DNA of 64,000 nucleotides, taken from NCBI RefSeq assembly GCF_004551525.1, contig NZ_SATR01000018.1, positions 33,565 through 97,564 of the forward strand. Direction: 5' to 3'. Below the pieces are notes generated by a model, which worked only from the letters and a program-made list of their open reading frames with translations, did no database searches and was not told the DNA's origin. How positions within the stretch are numbered: the stretch's first letter is position 1; every line of letters begins with the position of its first letter. Shown here one piece after another: positions 46,893-56,204 of the stretch. Source of the DNA: Vibrio ouci. Lineage in GTDB: Bacteria > Pseudomonadota > Gammaproteobacteria > Enterobacterales > Vibrionaceae. The position numbers and the translations under genes are program-made.

Positions 46893-49165
46893 GCGAGTTG
46901 CGCCTCTAATTCTTTACTCTGCTTATTACCCACGGCTTTTAGCACTCGGTAAGTCGCAACACTCACTACGATGATGCCGCCAATCCAAGCCGCGCTAACA
47001 GCTGGGTGGTCAGCGAAATGCGACACTTGGTAATAGAGAGTTGCGCCACCGTATGCAAGACCCATGGTCCAAACCGCGATAAAGCGAGCGTATTTCTGGC
47101 CGAATTCACGAACATAAGCACCCATAGCCGCAACACAAGGTGTGTATAGCAAGATAAAAATCAGGTAAGCAAAGGCTGCATTGCTCGATGCGAAGTAACC
47201 TTTTAGATTACCGAAGATCGAAGCATCAACCTCTTGTTCATCAGCAACGGCTTGGCTATCTGTTAAGTCACCGACTTCGATGCCAAGTGGATCAGAGTAG
47301 CTAAGAGCAGCAAGGTTGTCAGGAATAGACATGACTGCTTCTTCAAGACTCGCTATTAGATCGAATTCACCAGCATCTTCATCACTCGGAGCATAAAGAC
47401 TGTTTAACGTACCAACAACCGCTTCTTTCGCAAAGATACCTGTGATGATACCAACCGTTGCAGGCCAGTTATCTTCTTGAATACCGATAGGCGCGAAGAT
47501 TGGTGTCACCACTTGCGATGCTTTTGACAGCACTGAGTTTTCGCTATCTTCGTTGCCAAATGAGCCATCCGTACCGACTGAATTTAGGAAGCTAAGAATA
47601 GTTACGACCACGACAATCGTTTTACCTGCGCCCAAAACAAAGCGCTTGAGTTTTTGCCATGTCTTGATGACCACATTGCGCATAGTTGGCAATTCGTAAT
47701 CTGGCATTTCCATCACTAGGCTGTCGCTAGAACCTGGGTATAAGGTATTTTTCAGAACCAGCCCAGTGAAAACAGCGGCTACGATACCTAGTAGGTAAAG
47801 AGCAAAAACAACGTTTTGTCCGCTTTGAGGGAAGAATGCTGCTGCAAACAAAGCATAAACAGGTAGACGTGCACCACAAGACATAAATGGCGCCATTGAT
47901 GCAGCCAGTTTACGCTCACGCTCTTGGTCTAACGTGCGAGTCGCCATGATTGAAGGAACGTTACAACCAAAACCAAGAACTAATGGTACAAATGCTTTAC
48001 CTGGCAAGCCGATCTTTTGCATCACTTTATCAAGGACAAACGCTGCACGAGACATATAACCCGAGCTTTCCAGAACCGCTAGGAACAGGTACAGACAAGC
48101 GATAACAGGGATAAAGGTCGCCACCGTTTGGATACCACCGCCAACACCATCAGCAAGCAGAGTAACCAGCCATACTGGTAAGTGATCATCTAATAGATAA
48201 TGACCGCCATCTACCAGTAGAGCCCCAACACCAATATCGAAAAAATCGATAAACGCGCTACCAATGTTTATTGAGAACATAAACATTAGATACATCACGA
48301 CAAAGAAGAACGGCACGCCAACCCACTTGTTTAGGATGACACTATCGACCTTCTCAGTAAAACTATGGCTTAGCTTTCCTTCAGTACGACGAATCTTCTT
48401 ACATTGCTCGTGTAAGAAAGTGTACTTCACGTCTGCTACTAATAAGTCGATGTCTAAACCAACCGACTGCTGCTGAGCGCGTACTGTTGAGCGTTCAGGT
48501 TGCGCTAGGGCGTTTAAAACCAAGAGATCATTTTCTAGCGCGCGGATCGCTAGAGCACGTTCAGCGACTTCCGATTGATGAGTAAAGATAGGCTCAAGCT
48601 GGCTGATCGCTTGCTCAAACTCATCACCATAATTCAGACGCATTTCGTTGAGAGCAACACCTTGTACCAAGGCTTTGTGCAAACGGTCTTTGAAGGCATG
48701 AACTTGCGATTTATTGTTGGCCGAAATCGCAAATACAGGACAACCCAATACCTTCTCTAATGCTTTAAGATCGATCGTTTGTCGTTCACGCTTCAATGCG
48801 TCCATCTTATTTAGAACCACTACCATTGGGCGGCCTAGTTCACGCAATTGAAGCGTCATATATAGGCTACGTTCTAAACACGTTGCATCGACAACGTTAA
48901 TAATCAGGTCCGCTGGGTGTGTTAAAACAGCGCGAGATGCGATTGATTCATCAATACTGTTGCCATCGTTACCACTGTCCAAAGCGTAGATACCAGGTAA
49001 ATCGGTCAGTAAAAAGTCGTCGCTAGAATGGGTGTATTTACCTGTTTTTTTCTCAACGGTAACACCGGCCCAGTTACCTACCTGCTGCTTAGCGCCCGTT
49101 AAGCCATTAAAAAGAGTTGTTTTACCACTATTAGGGTTACCAACGGTAAGAATCTTGTATTCCAT
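46889..49165 (-). CDS. feoB: Ferrous iron transporter FeoB
   Basis: The Fe(II) permease, 758 residues. The N-terminal G domain shows G1 VGNPNSGKTTLFNGLTG, G3 LTDLPGIYAL and G4 VVLNKMDAL. A helical spacer and the membrane domain follow, with the Gate motifs LGFGCNVPSIMATRTL and APFMSCGARLPVYALFAAAF (conserved cysteines). It overlaps feoC by four bases and abuts feoA. Confidence 0.97.
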   Translation of the reverse strand: MEYKILTVGNPNSGKTTLFNGLTGAKQQVGNWAGVTVEKKTGKYTHSSDDFLLTDLPGIYALDSGNDGNSIDESIASRAVLTHPADLIINVVDATCLERSLYMTLQLRELGRPMVVVLNKMDALKRERQTIDLKALEKVLGCPVFAISANNKSQVHAFKDRLHKALVQGVALNEMRLNYGDEFEQAISQLEPIFTHQSEVAERALAIRALENDLLVLNALAQPERSTVRAQQQSVGLDIDLLVADVKYTFLHEQCKKIRRTEGKLSHSFTEKVDSVILNKWVGVPFFFVVMYLMFMFSINIGSAFIDFFDIGVGALLVDGGHYLLDDHLPVWLVTLLADGVGGGIQTVATFIPVIACLYLFLAVLESSGYMSRAAFVLDKVMQKIGLPGKAFVPLVLGFGCNVPSIMATRTLDQERERKLAASMAPFMSCGARLPVYALFAAAFFPQSGQNVVFALYLLGIVAAVFTGLVLKNTLYPGSSDSLVMEMPDYELPTMRNVVIKTWQKLKRFVLGAGKTIVVVVTILSFLNSVGTDGSFGNEDSENSVLSKASQVVTPIFAPIGIQEDNWPATVGIITGIFAKEAVVGTLNSLYAPSDEDAGEFDLIASLEEAVMSIPDNLAALSYSDPLGIEVGDLTDSQAVADEQEVDASIFGNLKGYFASSNAAFAYLIFILLYTPCVAAMGAYVREFGQKYARFIAVWTMGLAYGGATLYYQVSHFADHPAVSAAWIGGIIVVSVATYRVLKAVGNKQSKELEAQLA

Positions 49166-49404
49166 TAGTTCACCTCTACTTGAATAGCGTCAGCAATGTT
49201 GACGCGAACAGCTAAAGATACTCCACGTACTTCTACTTGCAGCGGGTCACCCATTGGGGCTTTGCGGATAAGTTTTACCGGTGTCTGAGGGAGTAACCCC
49301 ATAACCATCAGTTTTTTTCTTACGTCATTGGAAAGTTCAGTAAAGCTCGTAATGGTTGCTTTTTGCCCTTGTTGTAATTGTGACAGTTTCATAAGGTAGG
49401 CCAA
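49165..49404 (-). CDS. feoA: Ferrous iron transport protein FeoA
   Basis: A 79-residue SH3-like protein: LSQLQQGQKATITSFTELSN, VRKKLMVMGLLPQTPVKLIR and GDPLQVEVRGVSLAVRV, matching FeoA. It is required for FeoB activity and is first in the feoABC operon. A Fur-like box lies directly upstream. Confidence 0.96.
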   Translation of the reverse strand: MAYLMKLSQLQQGQKATITSFTELSNDVRKKLMVMGLLPQTPVKLIRKAPMGDPLQVEVRGVSLAVRVNIADAIQVEVN

Positions 49405-49411
49405 AATATTT

Positions 49412-49431
49412 AAATGAGAAGGATTTCTATT
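49412..49431. promoter_or_regulatory. Fur-like box upstream of feoA
   Basis: AAATGAGAAGGATTTCTATT begins 8 bases before the feoA start. One half (AAATGAGAA) matches the Fur consensus closely and the other half is degenerate. feo genes are Fur-repressed in Vibrio and many other bacteria. Confidence 0.6.
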
Positions 49432-49469
49432 AACAATCGCAATACTAGCTCTGATATATATTGCAGATC

Positions 49470-49483
49470 TTGTCTGAAATCAA
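49470..49483. promoter_or_regulatory. Possible FNR box upstream of feoA
   Basis: TTGTC-tgaa-ATCAA matches the FNR pattern TTGAT-N4-ATCAA except for two bases, about 66 bases before the feoA start. feoAB is FNR-activated in E. coli; here this is only a motif match. Confidence 0.35.
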
Positions 49484-49748
49484 TGTTTGCAATAATTCGA
49501 TAGTGAAAAACGTAAAAACAACCCTCGTTAATTACGTTAAAAGCAATGATGAATCCGACATAAATAATATGGAGATATCTCTTAAGCATACAAAATAAGT
49601 CATTAAAACCTTAAAATACAACAACTTGAAAACATGTCGCTTTTCTTATACTAATCTGGCGTTAATTTTATAAGTAAAATAAGTCACCACCGTTATAGTT
49701 ATTCACGTCGACAGGGAACACCCTAACGACAACAAGATTGAATTCCAG

Positions 49749-49841
49749 AGGTGACGCAGCAAGCGTCACTCCGGCAGCAAGCGAAGGTGTCATTGGCACC
49801 CGTGGTATAGTCCCCCCGGCTATACCACGATATTTTTTTTC
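49749..49841. repeat. Structured element with three stacked hairpins
   Basis: Three inverted repeats follow one another: GTGACGC-agcaa-GCGTCAC, GGTG-tcattg-(G)CACC, and CGTGGTATAG-tccccccgg-CTATACCACG. The last is followed by eight T on the plus strand, giving a terminator form. The nonamer GCAGCAAGC occurs twice. It may be a repetitive palindromic element or the 3' end of a plus-strand RNA. Confidence 0.6.
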
Positions 49842-49851
49842 TTGTATTCTC

Positions 49852-49933
49852 ACTCAGCACTCAGCACTCAGCACTCAGCACTCAGCACTCAGCACTCAGC
49901 ACTCAGCACTCAGCACTCAGCACTCAGCACTCA
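49852..49933. repeat. Heptanucleotide tandem repeat (ACTCAGC)x11
   Basis: Eleven perfect copies of ACTCAGC (49852-49928) plus a partial twelfth, with no mismatches. Such purity suggests recent slippage, so copy number is likely to vary between strains. Confidence 0.96.
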
Positions 49934-50091
49934 AGAATAGTCCTACCGTTTTATTTTTAACATCACTTATTTTTAAGTCAGTAAACTCATGCGTAGAATA
50001 ACGCCATAGTGGTCAGGCTGGTCATTGTATTGTGGCGAGAGAAAGCGCTTATGCGCACTCACCTAGCCTCTAGCTTGATATAGGAAAGGAA

Positions 50092-53000
50092 TTAGAGCCT
50101 ATCTTGCTGCTCAACGAATTGGGTTGGTGGCATGCCAAAGCGGTGCTTGAAGCGCTGACTGAAGTAAGAAGGGTCATTAAAACCACACTCAAATGCAACT
50201 TCTGAGACTTTCTCTCCAGCTAATAGACGACGACAAGCATTGTCTAGACGAACTTCGGTTAAGTACTCAGTAAAGGTTTTCTCGGTCGCCGACTTTACTC
50301 TGCGCTGTAAGCTACGCTCAGAAACAAATAGCATCTTAGCAGCGGCAGAGGTACCAAACTCGGCATTGGTGTAATTATCTTCAACAAGCGTAATCACTTT
50401 TTCTAGCCAAGGGTCATCATCCTCAAATACTGCGCTTTCTTGATTCGAAGGTATGGCGACAATTGAGTCTTCATCAAAGATATCACTCGCTTGCCAAGCG
50501 ATTTCAATTAAGTTCCTCTCATCTGAAATATGAGAAGTCATCTCACCACCACTTTGCTCGACCAATGAACGGAGACTTTGCAGCGTCGAAGTCAATATTG
50601 AATCACTTTCTAACTCTTCACCCTGATCGAGCATGGCGAACGCAATCAGATCATTTCTGCGAGACAATTGAATAACCACAGTCTGATTTCGGTAACAACG
50701 TTTCACAATGCCGTCAAACAGCAGGTTAAACAGTTCGTCTAGGTTAAAGTGCGTCAGGCTGACATAGAGATCATTTTCAGCTTCGAGCTCGACATGAATA
50801 CCCGCTTTGGAGAACTCTTCTGTCCAACCACTTAACGCCGATTGAATGATCAGAGTCAGATTGTGCACAGGAAGTGCTTGTCCGTTGGTCGAGCGCGTCG
50901 AGGCAAGCAGGTCTAGCTCCCTCGATAGTTGTTTCAATACGCTGTTTGTTTCAGCGTTTTCTGCATAACTGGCTAATTTATCTTTCAGTGCATTCACTGA
51001 CTGAGTGAAGATCAGCCTCCTAACTTGGAGTTGTTTTCTCAATTGCTGGTTATTGGTCAAAAGGATTCGACTTTGATGACGCAGCTGGTTGGTTTTTAGG
51101 GCAATTTGCGCTTTTAACTCACGGTTCGCTGTAGACATAATTCTTGAGCGCCAGTAAACGGACGTCACGATGATGACTATTAACACGACAATGTAGGCCA
51201 CGATTGCCGAGTTAGTCATGAACCACGGCTCCGTCACGTAGAACTGATAGCTGTTACTTTGGCCCTGAAGAACCCCATTACGCAGCGCTCGTACATCTAA
51301 TGTATAACTGCCCGGCATGAGATGCTCAATGGTTAACGTCGTGCCATCTAACGCCTGCCACTCAGCACCTTCATTGAGTCGGTATTCCAAATTGAGGTTA
51401 TTCGCTCTCGGCAGCACGCCAAATTGGAATGTTATCGACTCTTGGTAGCCTAGGTTTGGTCGTTCTTTTAAAGTGTTACCCAACGAATAGAGCGCTTGGT
51501 CACGCTTAATCTGACTAAATATCACCTGAATGTCCGGCAATCGGCTAACGACAAGCTCATGCGTGTTGACTTTCACTAGACTTGAATCCGCACCAAACAA
51601 TAGCGTACGTTGGCTGTCATTACTGTAGCTACACAGTCCTGGTGAAAATTCATTATTGATCAGGCCGAACGGCTCTCCATAGTGATGGATCAGTTTGCCT
51701 TCTGGGTTATAGCGAGACAAACCTGTCGATGAGGTCACCCATATCCCATCTTGATTTTGCAGTAAGCATTTAGGCGTAATATGGCCATCAACCATCTTAA
51801 TAGGTTCAGCTTGCTCTAGATATAAATCGAGTTGATAGAGGCCATAACGACTCGCAACCCACAGTTCATTATCAGCAGGTTGGATGATATCAATCACCTC
51901 ACCATATGGAACGCTTTCGCCGACAAAGTGCACCTGCCCATCTTTCAACAAGTAGACACCATGCTCAGTACCGAGTGATAAATAGCCCTGATTCGTCACA
52001 TGCATATGCGTTAATTGAGCCGGGAGATATTTATCTATCATCCACTCTGAGCCATATTGGGTTAACTTGCCGCTCGACAAGTTGTAGCTCCAAACTTGTT
52101 TCTGGCTCGCTCCCCAAACCACATTGTGATTGTCTAACTCGATAAAGCGAACGCTATTATCTTTCAAAAAGCGCGGCAGCGAGTCATCAATAATTTCGCC
52201 ACTGTCACTATTGATACAGACAATACCTTTATCGGTGGCTAACCAAAGTACACCGTTACGTTCTTCAAAGTCATGTATCTTGCCTTGATATATAAGCGTT
52301 CGGCTACCAATGTTAGACAAACTAATCCGATATAACCCACTGTTAGACAACGCCCAATACCCATCGTGATTGGCTGCTGGAGTGAGCTTTTTCAATGACT
52401 CTTTACGGTTATTGAAGCTGAGTTGAGCGCTAGGGAAACGTTCAAACTTCTGAGAAAACAGTGAAAAATATCGAACGCCTCGGTCAGTCGCGACCCAAAC
52501 CCCACCAGCACCATCATTAAGCAGCGAATAGATTTTCTCACCTGAAAGCGCGTTACCGGCTAGAAAGCCCTGATCAAAACGCTTGGTTTCGCCAGTTAAA
52601 AATGAATAGACGAATAGGCCTTTCTCCGTACCAATCCAATACTCTTGACTGGTTTCGGTAATACTTAATACATGGCTGCCCGCGATACTTTTGATTGGTT
52701 TGTTTGGCGCGGTAATATCAAAGATTAACGCTCCATTTAATGACCCTATGATCAGCTCTCGTCTATTTTCTGAAAAGTAGAGCTTCTCGACATAATGCTT
52801 ACCGGAACTCGCAACATGCTCGAACTGCCCTTCTCGCGAAAGATACACACCAGCATTGGTCGCTAATACCCAACGGGAATAGATAAACTGCGCATCATTA
52901 ATCAAGATCTTTGAAGACTGGTTATATTGGTAGAGCTCCATCAGCGAGAAGGTCTGAAATTCACCTGTATCGACGTTGTAGGTGTAGAAATTGCGTTCAT

Positions 53001-53400
53001 CCGATACCCAGATAAATCGCTTTGAAGCACCTATGCGCAATATTTCACTGCCCGGCGTCAGGCTAAAGATCAGCTCTTTTTCTTGATTAGGAACCGTTCT
53101 GTAGATTTCATTTTGGAAAAACGTCCAGAATGCGTTATCGAGAAACGCGACTTGCTCCGCTTCGAACTCTAATGCCGAACCGACTTCTGGGGTAATGTTT
53201 TGTCCATCAAAGAAGAGAACTTGATTGCGCACATCTTGGAGCCATATGCCTCCACCATCTGCGAGAAAGAGTTGTTTAGCCGCAAAGACTTTTCCCTCAG
53301 CCTGAGTCGGCAAGGGATAGAAGACCATGAGTGACGAGTTGGACGCAAAAACATGTACTGGTATCAGTAACATGAACAACATCCATATTGTTCTAATCAA
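50092..53400 (-). CDS. Membrane-spanning propeller / degenerate kinase / AraC-type regulator
   Basis: A 1102-residue regulator. It has an N-terminal signal segment (MIRTIWMLFMLLIPVHVFAS), then a periplasmic sensor of about 600 residues made of two-component-regulator propeller repeats (IGTEKGLFVYSFLTGE, DGAGGVWVATDRGVRYFSLF, NGVLWLATDKGIVCI, DNELWVASRYGLYQL, QDGIWVTSSTGLSRY), and a Y_Y_Y-type domain (LEYRLNEGAEWQALDG). A transmembrane helix near 725-747 and a coiled coil follow, then a region resembling a decayed HATPase_c fold (NLDELFNLLFDGIVKRCYRN, then DQGEE where DxGxG is expected). It ends with a complete AraC HTH (AAAKMLFVSERSLQRRV; VSEVAFECGFNDPSYFSQRF). No His phosphorylation site or receiver is seen. 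The ligand is unknown. Confidence 0.88.
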   Translation of the reverse strand: MIRTIWMLFMLLIPVHVFASNSSLMVFYPLPTQAEGKVFAAKQLFLADGGGIWLQDVRNQVLFFDGQNITPEVGSALEFEAEQVAFLDNAFWTFFQNEIYRTVPNQEKELIFSLTPGSEILRIGASKRFIWVSDERNFYTYNVDTGEFQTFSLMELYQYNQSSKILINDAQFIYSRWVLATNAGVYLSREGQFEHVASSGKHYVEKLYFSENRRELIIGSLNGALIFDITAPNKPIKSIAGSHVLSITETSQEYWIGTEKGLFVYSFLTGETKRFDQGFLAGNALSGEKIYSLLNDGAGGVWVATDRGVRYFSLFSQKFERFPSAQLSFNNRKESLKKLTPAANHDGYWALSNSGLYRISLSNIGSRTLIYQGKIHDFEERNGVLWLATDKGIVCINSDSGEIIDDSLPRFLKDNSVRFIELDNHNVVWGASQKQVWSYNLSSGKLTQYGSEWMIDKYLPAQLTHMHVTNQGYLSLGTEHGVYLLKDGQVHFVGESVPYGEVIDIIQPADNELWVASRYGLYQLDLYLEQAEPIKMVDGHITPKCLLQNQDGIWVTSSTGLSRYNPEGKLIHHYGEPFGLINNEFSPGLCSYSNDSQRTLLFGADSSLVKVNTHELVVSRLPDIQVIFSQIKRDQALYSLGNTLKERPNLGYQESITFQFGVLPRANNLNLEYRLNEGAEWQALDGTTLTIEHLMPGSYTLDVRALRNGVLQGQSNSYQFYVTEPWFMTNSAIVAYIVVLIVIIVTSVYWRSRIMSTANRELKAQIALKTNQLRHQSRILLTNNQQLRKQLQVRRLIFTQSVNALKDKLASYAENAETNSVLKQLSRELDLLASTRSTNGQALPVHNLTLIIQSALSGWTEEFSKAGIHVELEAENDLYVSLTHFNLDELFNLLFDGIVKRCYRNQTVVIQLSRRNDLIAFAMLDQGEELESDSILTSTLQSLRSLVEQSGGEMTSHISDERNLIEIAWQASDIFDEDSIVAIPSNQESAVFEDDDPWLEKVITLVEDNYTNAEFGTSAAAKMLFVSERSLQRRVKSATEKTFTEYLTEVRLDNACRRLLAGEKVSEVAFECGFNDPSYFSQRFKHRFGMPPTQFVEQQDRL

Positions 53401-53561
53401 AAACTTGTCCTAGCAGCGAAAAAGATAGACCGACAACGGTCATTGGACCTAAAAACGGCCCTATATTATTTTGTGATAATAATTATCTAGTAATTGCGCA
53501 GATTAACAAGTGAGGGTTATCAATTATTGGTGACTTTTTAAAGGACTTCACAAGACAGGAG

Positions 53562-53591
53562 TAAGCCAAAGGTAGGTTTACCTTTGGCTTA
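53562..53591. other. Perfect 13-base stem downstream of znuA
   Basis: TAAGCCAAAGGTA-ggtt-TACCTTTGGCTTA has no mismatch and begins six bases past the znuA stop. Neither side has a T run, so it is not a standard intrinsic terminator. It may protect the mRNA 3' end. Confidence 0.75.
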
Positions 53592-53597
53592 GCGAGA

Positions 53598-54479
53598 TTA
53601 TTGACTTAGACATTGGCTAAAACTATCAGCCAGATTTTGCTTAAATTTGAAATATCCACCAGCAGCAACGTCAATTTCTGCACCAATCGGATCCAACACG
53701 CCAGTCTTAGCTTGGCTGCCACGTGTTACCGACTCAACCACGGCTGGCGTAAACTGCGGCTCTGAGAAGACACACTGTGCGTTTTGGCTTTTCAATGCTT
53801 TACGAATCGCTATCAAGGTCTTTGCGCCCGGTTTTCTGTCTGGGCTTACCGTGAAGTAACCCAAGTGATTCAATGGGAAGTCCTGCTCAAAATACCCGTA
53901 AGCGTCGTGAAAAACGTAATAACCAGCATCCGCGACTGGTGCTAGTTGGGCTCTAATCTGCTCTTGCTGCTCTGTTAGCTGCGCTTCAAATGCGGTGAAG
54001 TTAGCTTGATACTGAGCTTTGTTCTCAGCGTCAATTTCAGCAAGACGTTCAGAGATCGCTTGTGCGATTTGTAATGTCGGTTTATAACCAAGCCAGAAGT
54101 GCGGGTCATGGCTGCCATGATCGTGCCCATCATGATCGTGATGATGACCACCACCGTATTCACGCAGCTCGAGGCCTTTCGTCTCGCTTAATGTTAATAC
54201 GTTCTGTTGGCTTTCTAGCACCTTAGTAAGAAACGGTTCAAGATCGCTACCATACCAAATCACAAGATCCGCAGTACGCAGGCGTTTTACATCTGAAGGC
54301 TTTAACGCATAATCATGTGGGGAAGCGTTTGAAGCGACTAACACTTCTGGCTCAGAAACACCTTTGGTGAGCTCAAGAGTAATCAACTGGATCGGTTTGA
54401 TACTGGTTAAAATGGTTGCTGCATGAGCAAATGACGAGCTAACAAGCATGAGGGCACATGCGGAAATAAAACGTTTCAT
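53598..54479 (-). CDS. znuA: Zinc ABC transporter binding protein ZnuA
   Basis: A periplasmic high-affinity zinc-binding protein of 293 residues. It has a signal peptide (MKRFISACALMLVSSSFAHA), ligand histidines in NASPHDYALKPSDV and YYVFHDAYGYFEQDF, and the ZnuA-type His/Asp-rich loop (GGGHHHDHDGHDHGSHDPHF, about residues 113-132). It ends KQNLADSFSQCLSQ. I use the ATG at 54479; a TTG three codons upstream is closer to the AGAGAG ribosome site. It is divergent from znuCB across a Zur-like box. Confidence 0.96.
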   Translation of the reverse strand: MKRFISACALMLVSSSFAHAATILTSIKPIQLITLELTKGVSEPEVLVASNASPHDYALKPSDVKRLRTADLVIWYGSDLEPFLTKVLESQQNVLTLSETKGLELREYGGGHHHDHDGHDHGSHDPHFWLGYKPTLQIAQAISERLAEIDAENKAQYQANFTAFEAQLTEQQEQIRAQLAPVADAGYYVFHDAYGYFEQDFPLNHLGYFTVSPDRKPGAKTLIAIRKALKSQNAQCVFSEPQFTPAVVESVTRGSQAKTGVLDPIGAEIDVAAGGYFKFKQNLADSFSQCLSQ

Positions 54480-54515
54480 AGCGAACAAAATTACTCTCTG
54501 GTTTAACGGACCAAC

Positions 54516-54536
54516 AAATGTTACATTATAACATTA
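54516..54536. promoter_or_regulatory. Zur box between znuA and znuC
   Basis: AATGTTA-catta-TAACATT is a perfect seven-base inverted repeat close to the gammaproteobacterial Zur consensus (GAAATGTTATANTATAACATTTC). It lies centrally in the 81-base divergent region, so one site can control both sides. Confidence 0.85.
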
Positions 54537-54560
54537 AGCAATTGCAAATGAGTTCCATTC

Positions 54561-55346
54561 ATGTCGGCACTGGTCGAGTTAAATGACATCTGCGTTCAGT
54601 TTGATGAACGAAAAGTACTAGATAGAGTCAACCTATCTCTCCAACGTGGGAAAATCACTACTCTGATTGGCCCTAATGGAGCCGGTAAATCAACCCTGGT
54701 TAAGGTGCTATTAGGCCTACAACGACGCTACAGTGGTAAGGTCACTAAAGCAAAAGGGCTAAAGGTCGGTTATGTACCGCAAAAACTCAAGCTGAATGAC
54801 TCTCTCCCGCTTAACGTCGAGCGTTTTCTGTGCCTAGCGGGAAAATATAGCCAACAAGAGCTGCACGATGCGTTAAAACTGGTTGGCGCTGAGCATCTTA
54901 TCTCAAGCAATATGCACTCTTTGTCTGGCGGTGAAAACCAACGTGTTCTGATTGCTCGTGCACTATTACAGCGCCCTGACCTACTGGTACTCGATGAGCC
55001 AGCCCAAGGCGTTGACGTTCAAGGGCAAATCGATCTCTATGACCTTATCGATACCATTCGTCACCGTTTTAACTGTGCGGTATTTATGGTCTCGCACGAC
55101 TTGCATTTAGTGATGGCAAAAACAGACGATGTTATTTGCCTGCATCACCATATTTGCTGTTCAGGTGCGCCCGCTGACATTGCGCAGCACCCAAGTTACA
55201 TCGCGTTGTTTGGCCATACACATCAGCAGTCGTTGGCCTTCTATCATCACCAACATGACCACCACCACCACGACTTAGCTGGCCAACCAGTCTCAGGCGA
55301 AGGGTCACAATGTTCTCATCACTCTCACGGGCATCATCATGATTGA
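54561..55346 (+). CDS. znuC: Zinc ABC transporter ATPase ZnuC
   Basis: A 261-residue ABC ATPase: Walker [17 protein letters not shown], signature [19 protein letters not shown], Walker [16 protein letters not shown], and the switch histidine in [11 protein letters not shown]. The C-terminal 40 residues are unusually His-rich ([23 protein letters not shown]), which would lie in the cytoplasm and could bind zinc. It overlaps znuB by eight bases. Confidence 0.97.
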   Translation: MSALVELNDICVQFDERKVLDRVNLSLQRGKITTLIGPNGAGKSTLVKVLLGLQRRYSGKVTKAKGLKVGYVPQKLKLNDSLPLNVERFLCLAGKYSQQELHDALKLVGAEHLISSNMHSLSGGENQRVLIARALLQRPDLLVLDEPAQGVDVQGQIDLYDLIDTIRHRFNCAVFMVSHDLHLVMAKTDDVICLHHHICCSGAPADIAQHPSYIALFGHTHQQSLAFYHHQHDHHHHDLAGQPVSGEGSQCSHHSHGHHHD

Positions 55347-56124
55347 GTTTCTGCTACCTTCTATTCTTGCAGGTCTTGGTATTGCAGCCATTGCAGGCCC
55401 TTTAGGCTCTTTCGTTGTTTGGCGACGCATGGCCTATTTTGGCGATACCCTCGCGCATGCTTCTCTTATGGGTCTAGCGCTCGGCTTACTGCTTGATATC
55501 AATCTCTATCTCGCCCTGACTGTCTGCTGTTTAGCACTAGCTATTCTTTTGGTAACGTTACAAAAGCAGCAAGTCGTTGCCACTGACACCTTGCTCGGTA
55601 TTCTTGCCCACAGTGCGTTATCTTTAGGCTTGGTCGCGGTCAGCTTTTTGGATAATGTCCGTATCGACCTTATGAGCTATCTATTTGGTGACTTACTGGC
55701 CGTTACGCCCGAAGACCTTGTGTATATCTACCTTGGTGTTGTGGTCGTAGCCGCGGTATTGAGCTTTTTCTGGCGCTCTCTACTATCAACAACCGTTAAC
55801 GAAGATTTGGCTGCTGTCGAAGGACACAATGTTGATTTGATGCGCCTAGTGTTGATGTTGATGGTCGGTCTAGTGATCGCTATTGGTATGAAGTTTGTGG
55901 GCGCTCTGATTATGACCTCACTACTGATCATTCCTGCTGCAACGGCGCGCCGCTTTGCCAAAGCACCCGAGCAAATGGCACTGTTCGCCTCTCTGATAGG
56001 CGCTGTAGCCGTGTTGTTTGGCCTTTCATTGTCATGGCACTATGACACACCTGCGGGCCCTTCTGTGGTGATTAGCGCAACCGCTATGTTTATGCTCAGT
56101 CAGTTATACCGAGTAAAAAGCTAA
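55339..56124 (+). CDS. znuB: Zinc ABC transporter permease ZnuB
   Basis: The membrane permease of the ZnuABC importer, 261 residues, with seven or eight transmembrane helices. It has conserved family segments [30 protein letters not shown], and [20 protein letters not shown], the latter near the ATPase contact. It starts inside the end of znuC and is followed by a strong terminator. Confidence 0.97.
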   Translation: MIEFLLPSILAGLGIAAIAGPLGSFVVWRRMAYFGDTLAHASLMGLALGLLLDINLYLALTVCCLALAILLVTLQKQQVVATDTLLGILAHSALSLGLVAVSFLDNVRIDLMSYLFGDLLAVTPEDLVYIYLGVVVVAAVLSFFWRSLLSTTVNEDLAAVEGHNVDLMRLVLMLMVGLVIAIGMKFVGALIMTSLLIIPAATARRFAKAPEQMALFASLIGAVAVLFGLSLSWHYDTPAGPSVVISATAMFMLSQLYRVKS

Positions 56125-56153
56125 CCGAACGGCTTATCCCCCTTGTTAGATCT

Positions 56154-56183
56154 AAAAAGCCGACGCTATTGCGTCGGCTTTTT
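56154..56183. terminator. Bidirectional terminator, znuB / purF
   Basis: AAAAAGCCGACGC-tatt-GCGTCGGCTTTTT is a long perfect stem with A and T runs, between convergent genes. Confidence 0.95.
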
Positions 56184-56204
56184 CGTATCTATAGCAACTA
56201 AGGA

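Larger units (their letters stand above)
49484..50091. other. Gene-free region with hairpins and heptamer repeat
   Basis: About 600 bases between feoA and the AraC-type regulator, both reading leftward. From 49484 to about 49690 it is AT-rich and featureless. It then holds a structured element (49749-49840), the heptamer tandem repeat (49852-49933), and a short GCGC-ttat-GCGC hairpin near 50046-50057 that may close the regulator gene. The plus-strand open frame crossing the repeat is not judged real. Confidence 0.6.

Noticed and set aside
49738..50001. Plus-strand open frame of 87 codons with repeated STQHSAL peptides
   Set aside because: The peptide repeats result from the 7-base DNA repeat read in three phases. 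There is no ribosome site or family match, and the frame crosses a terminator-like hairpin.
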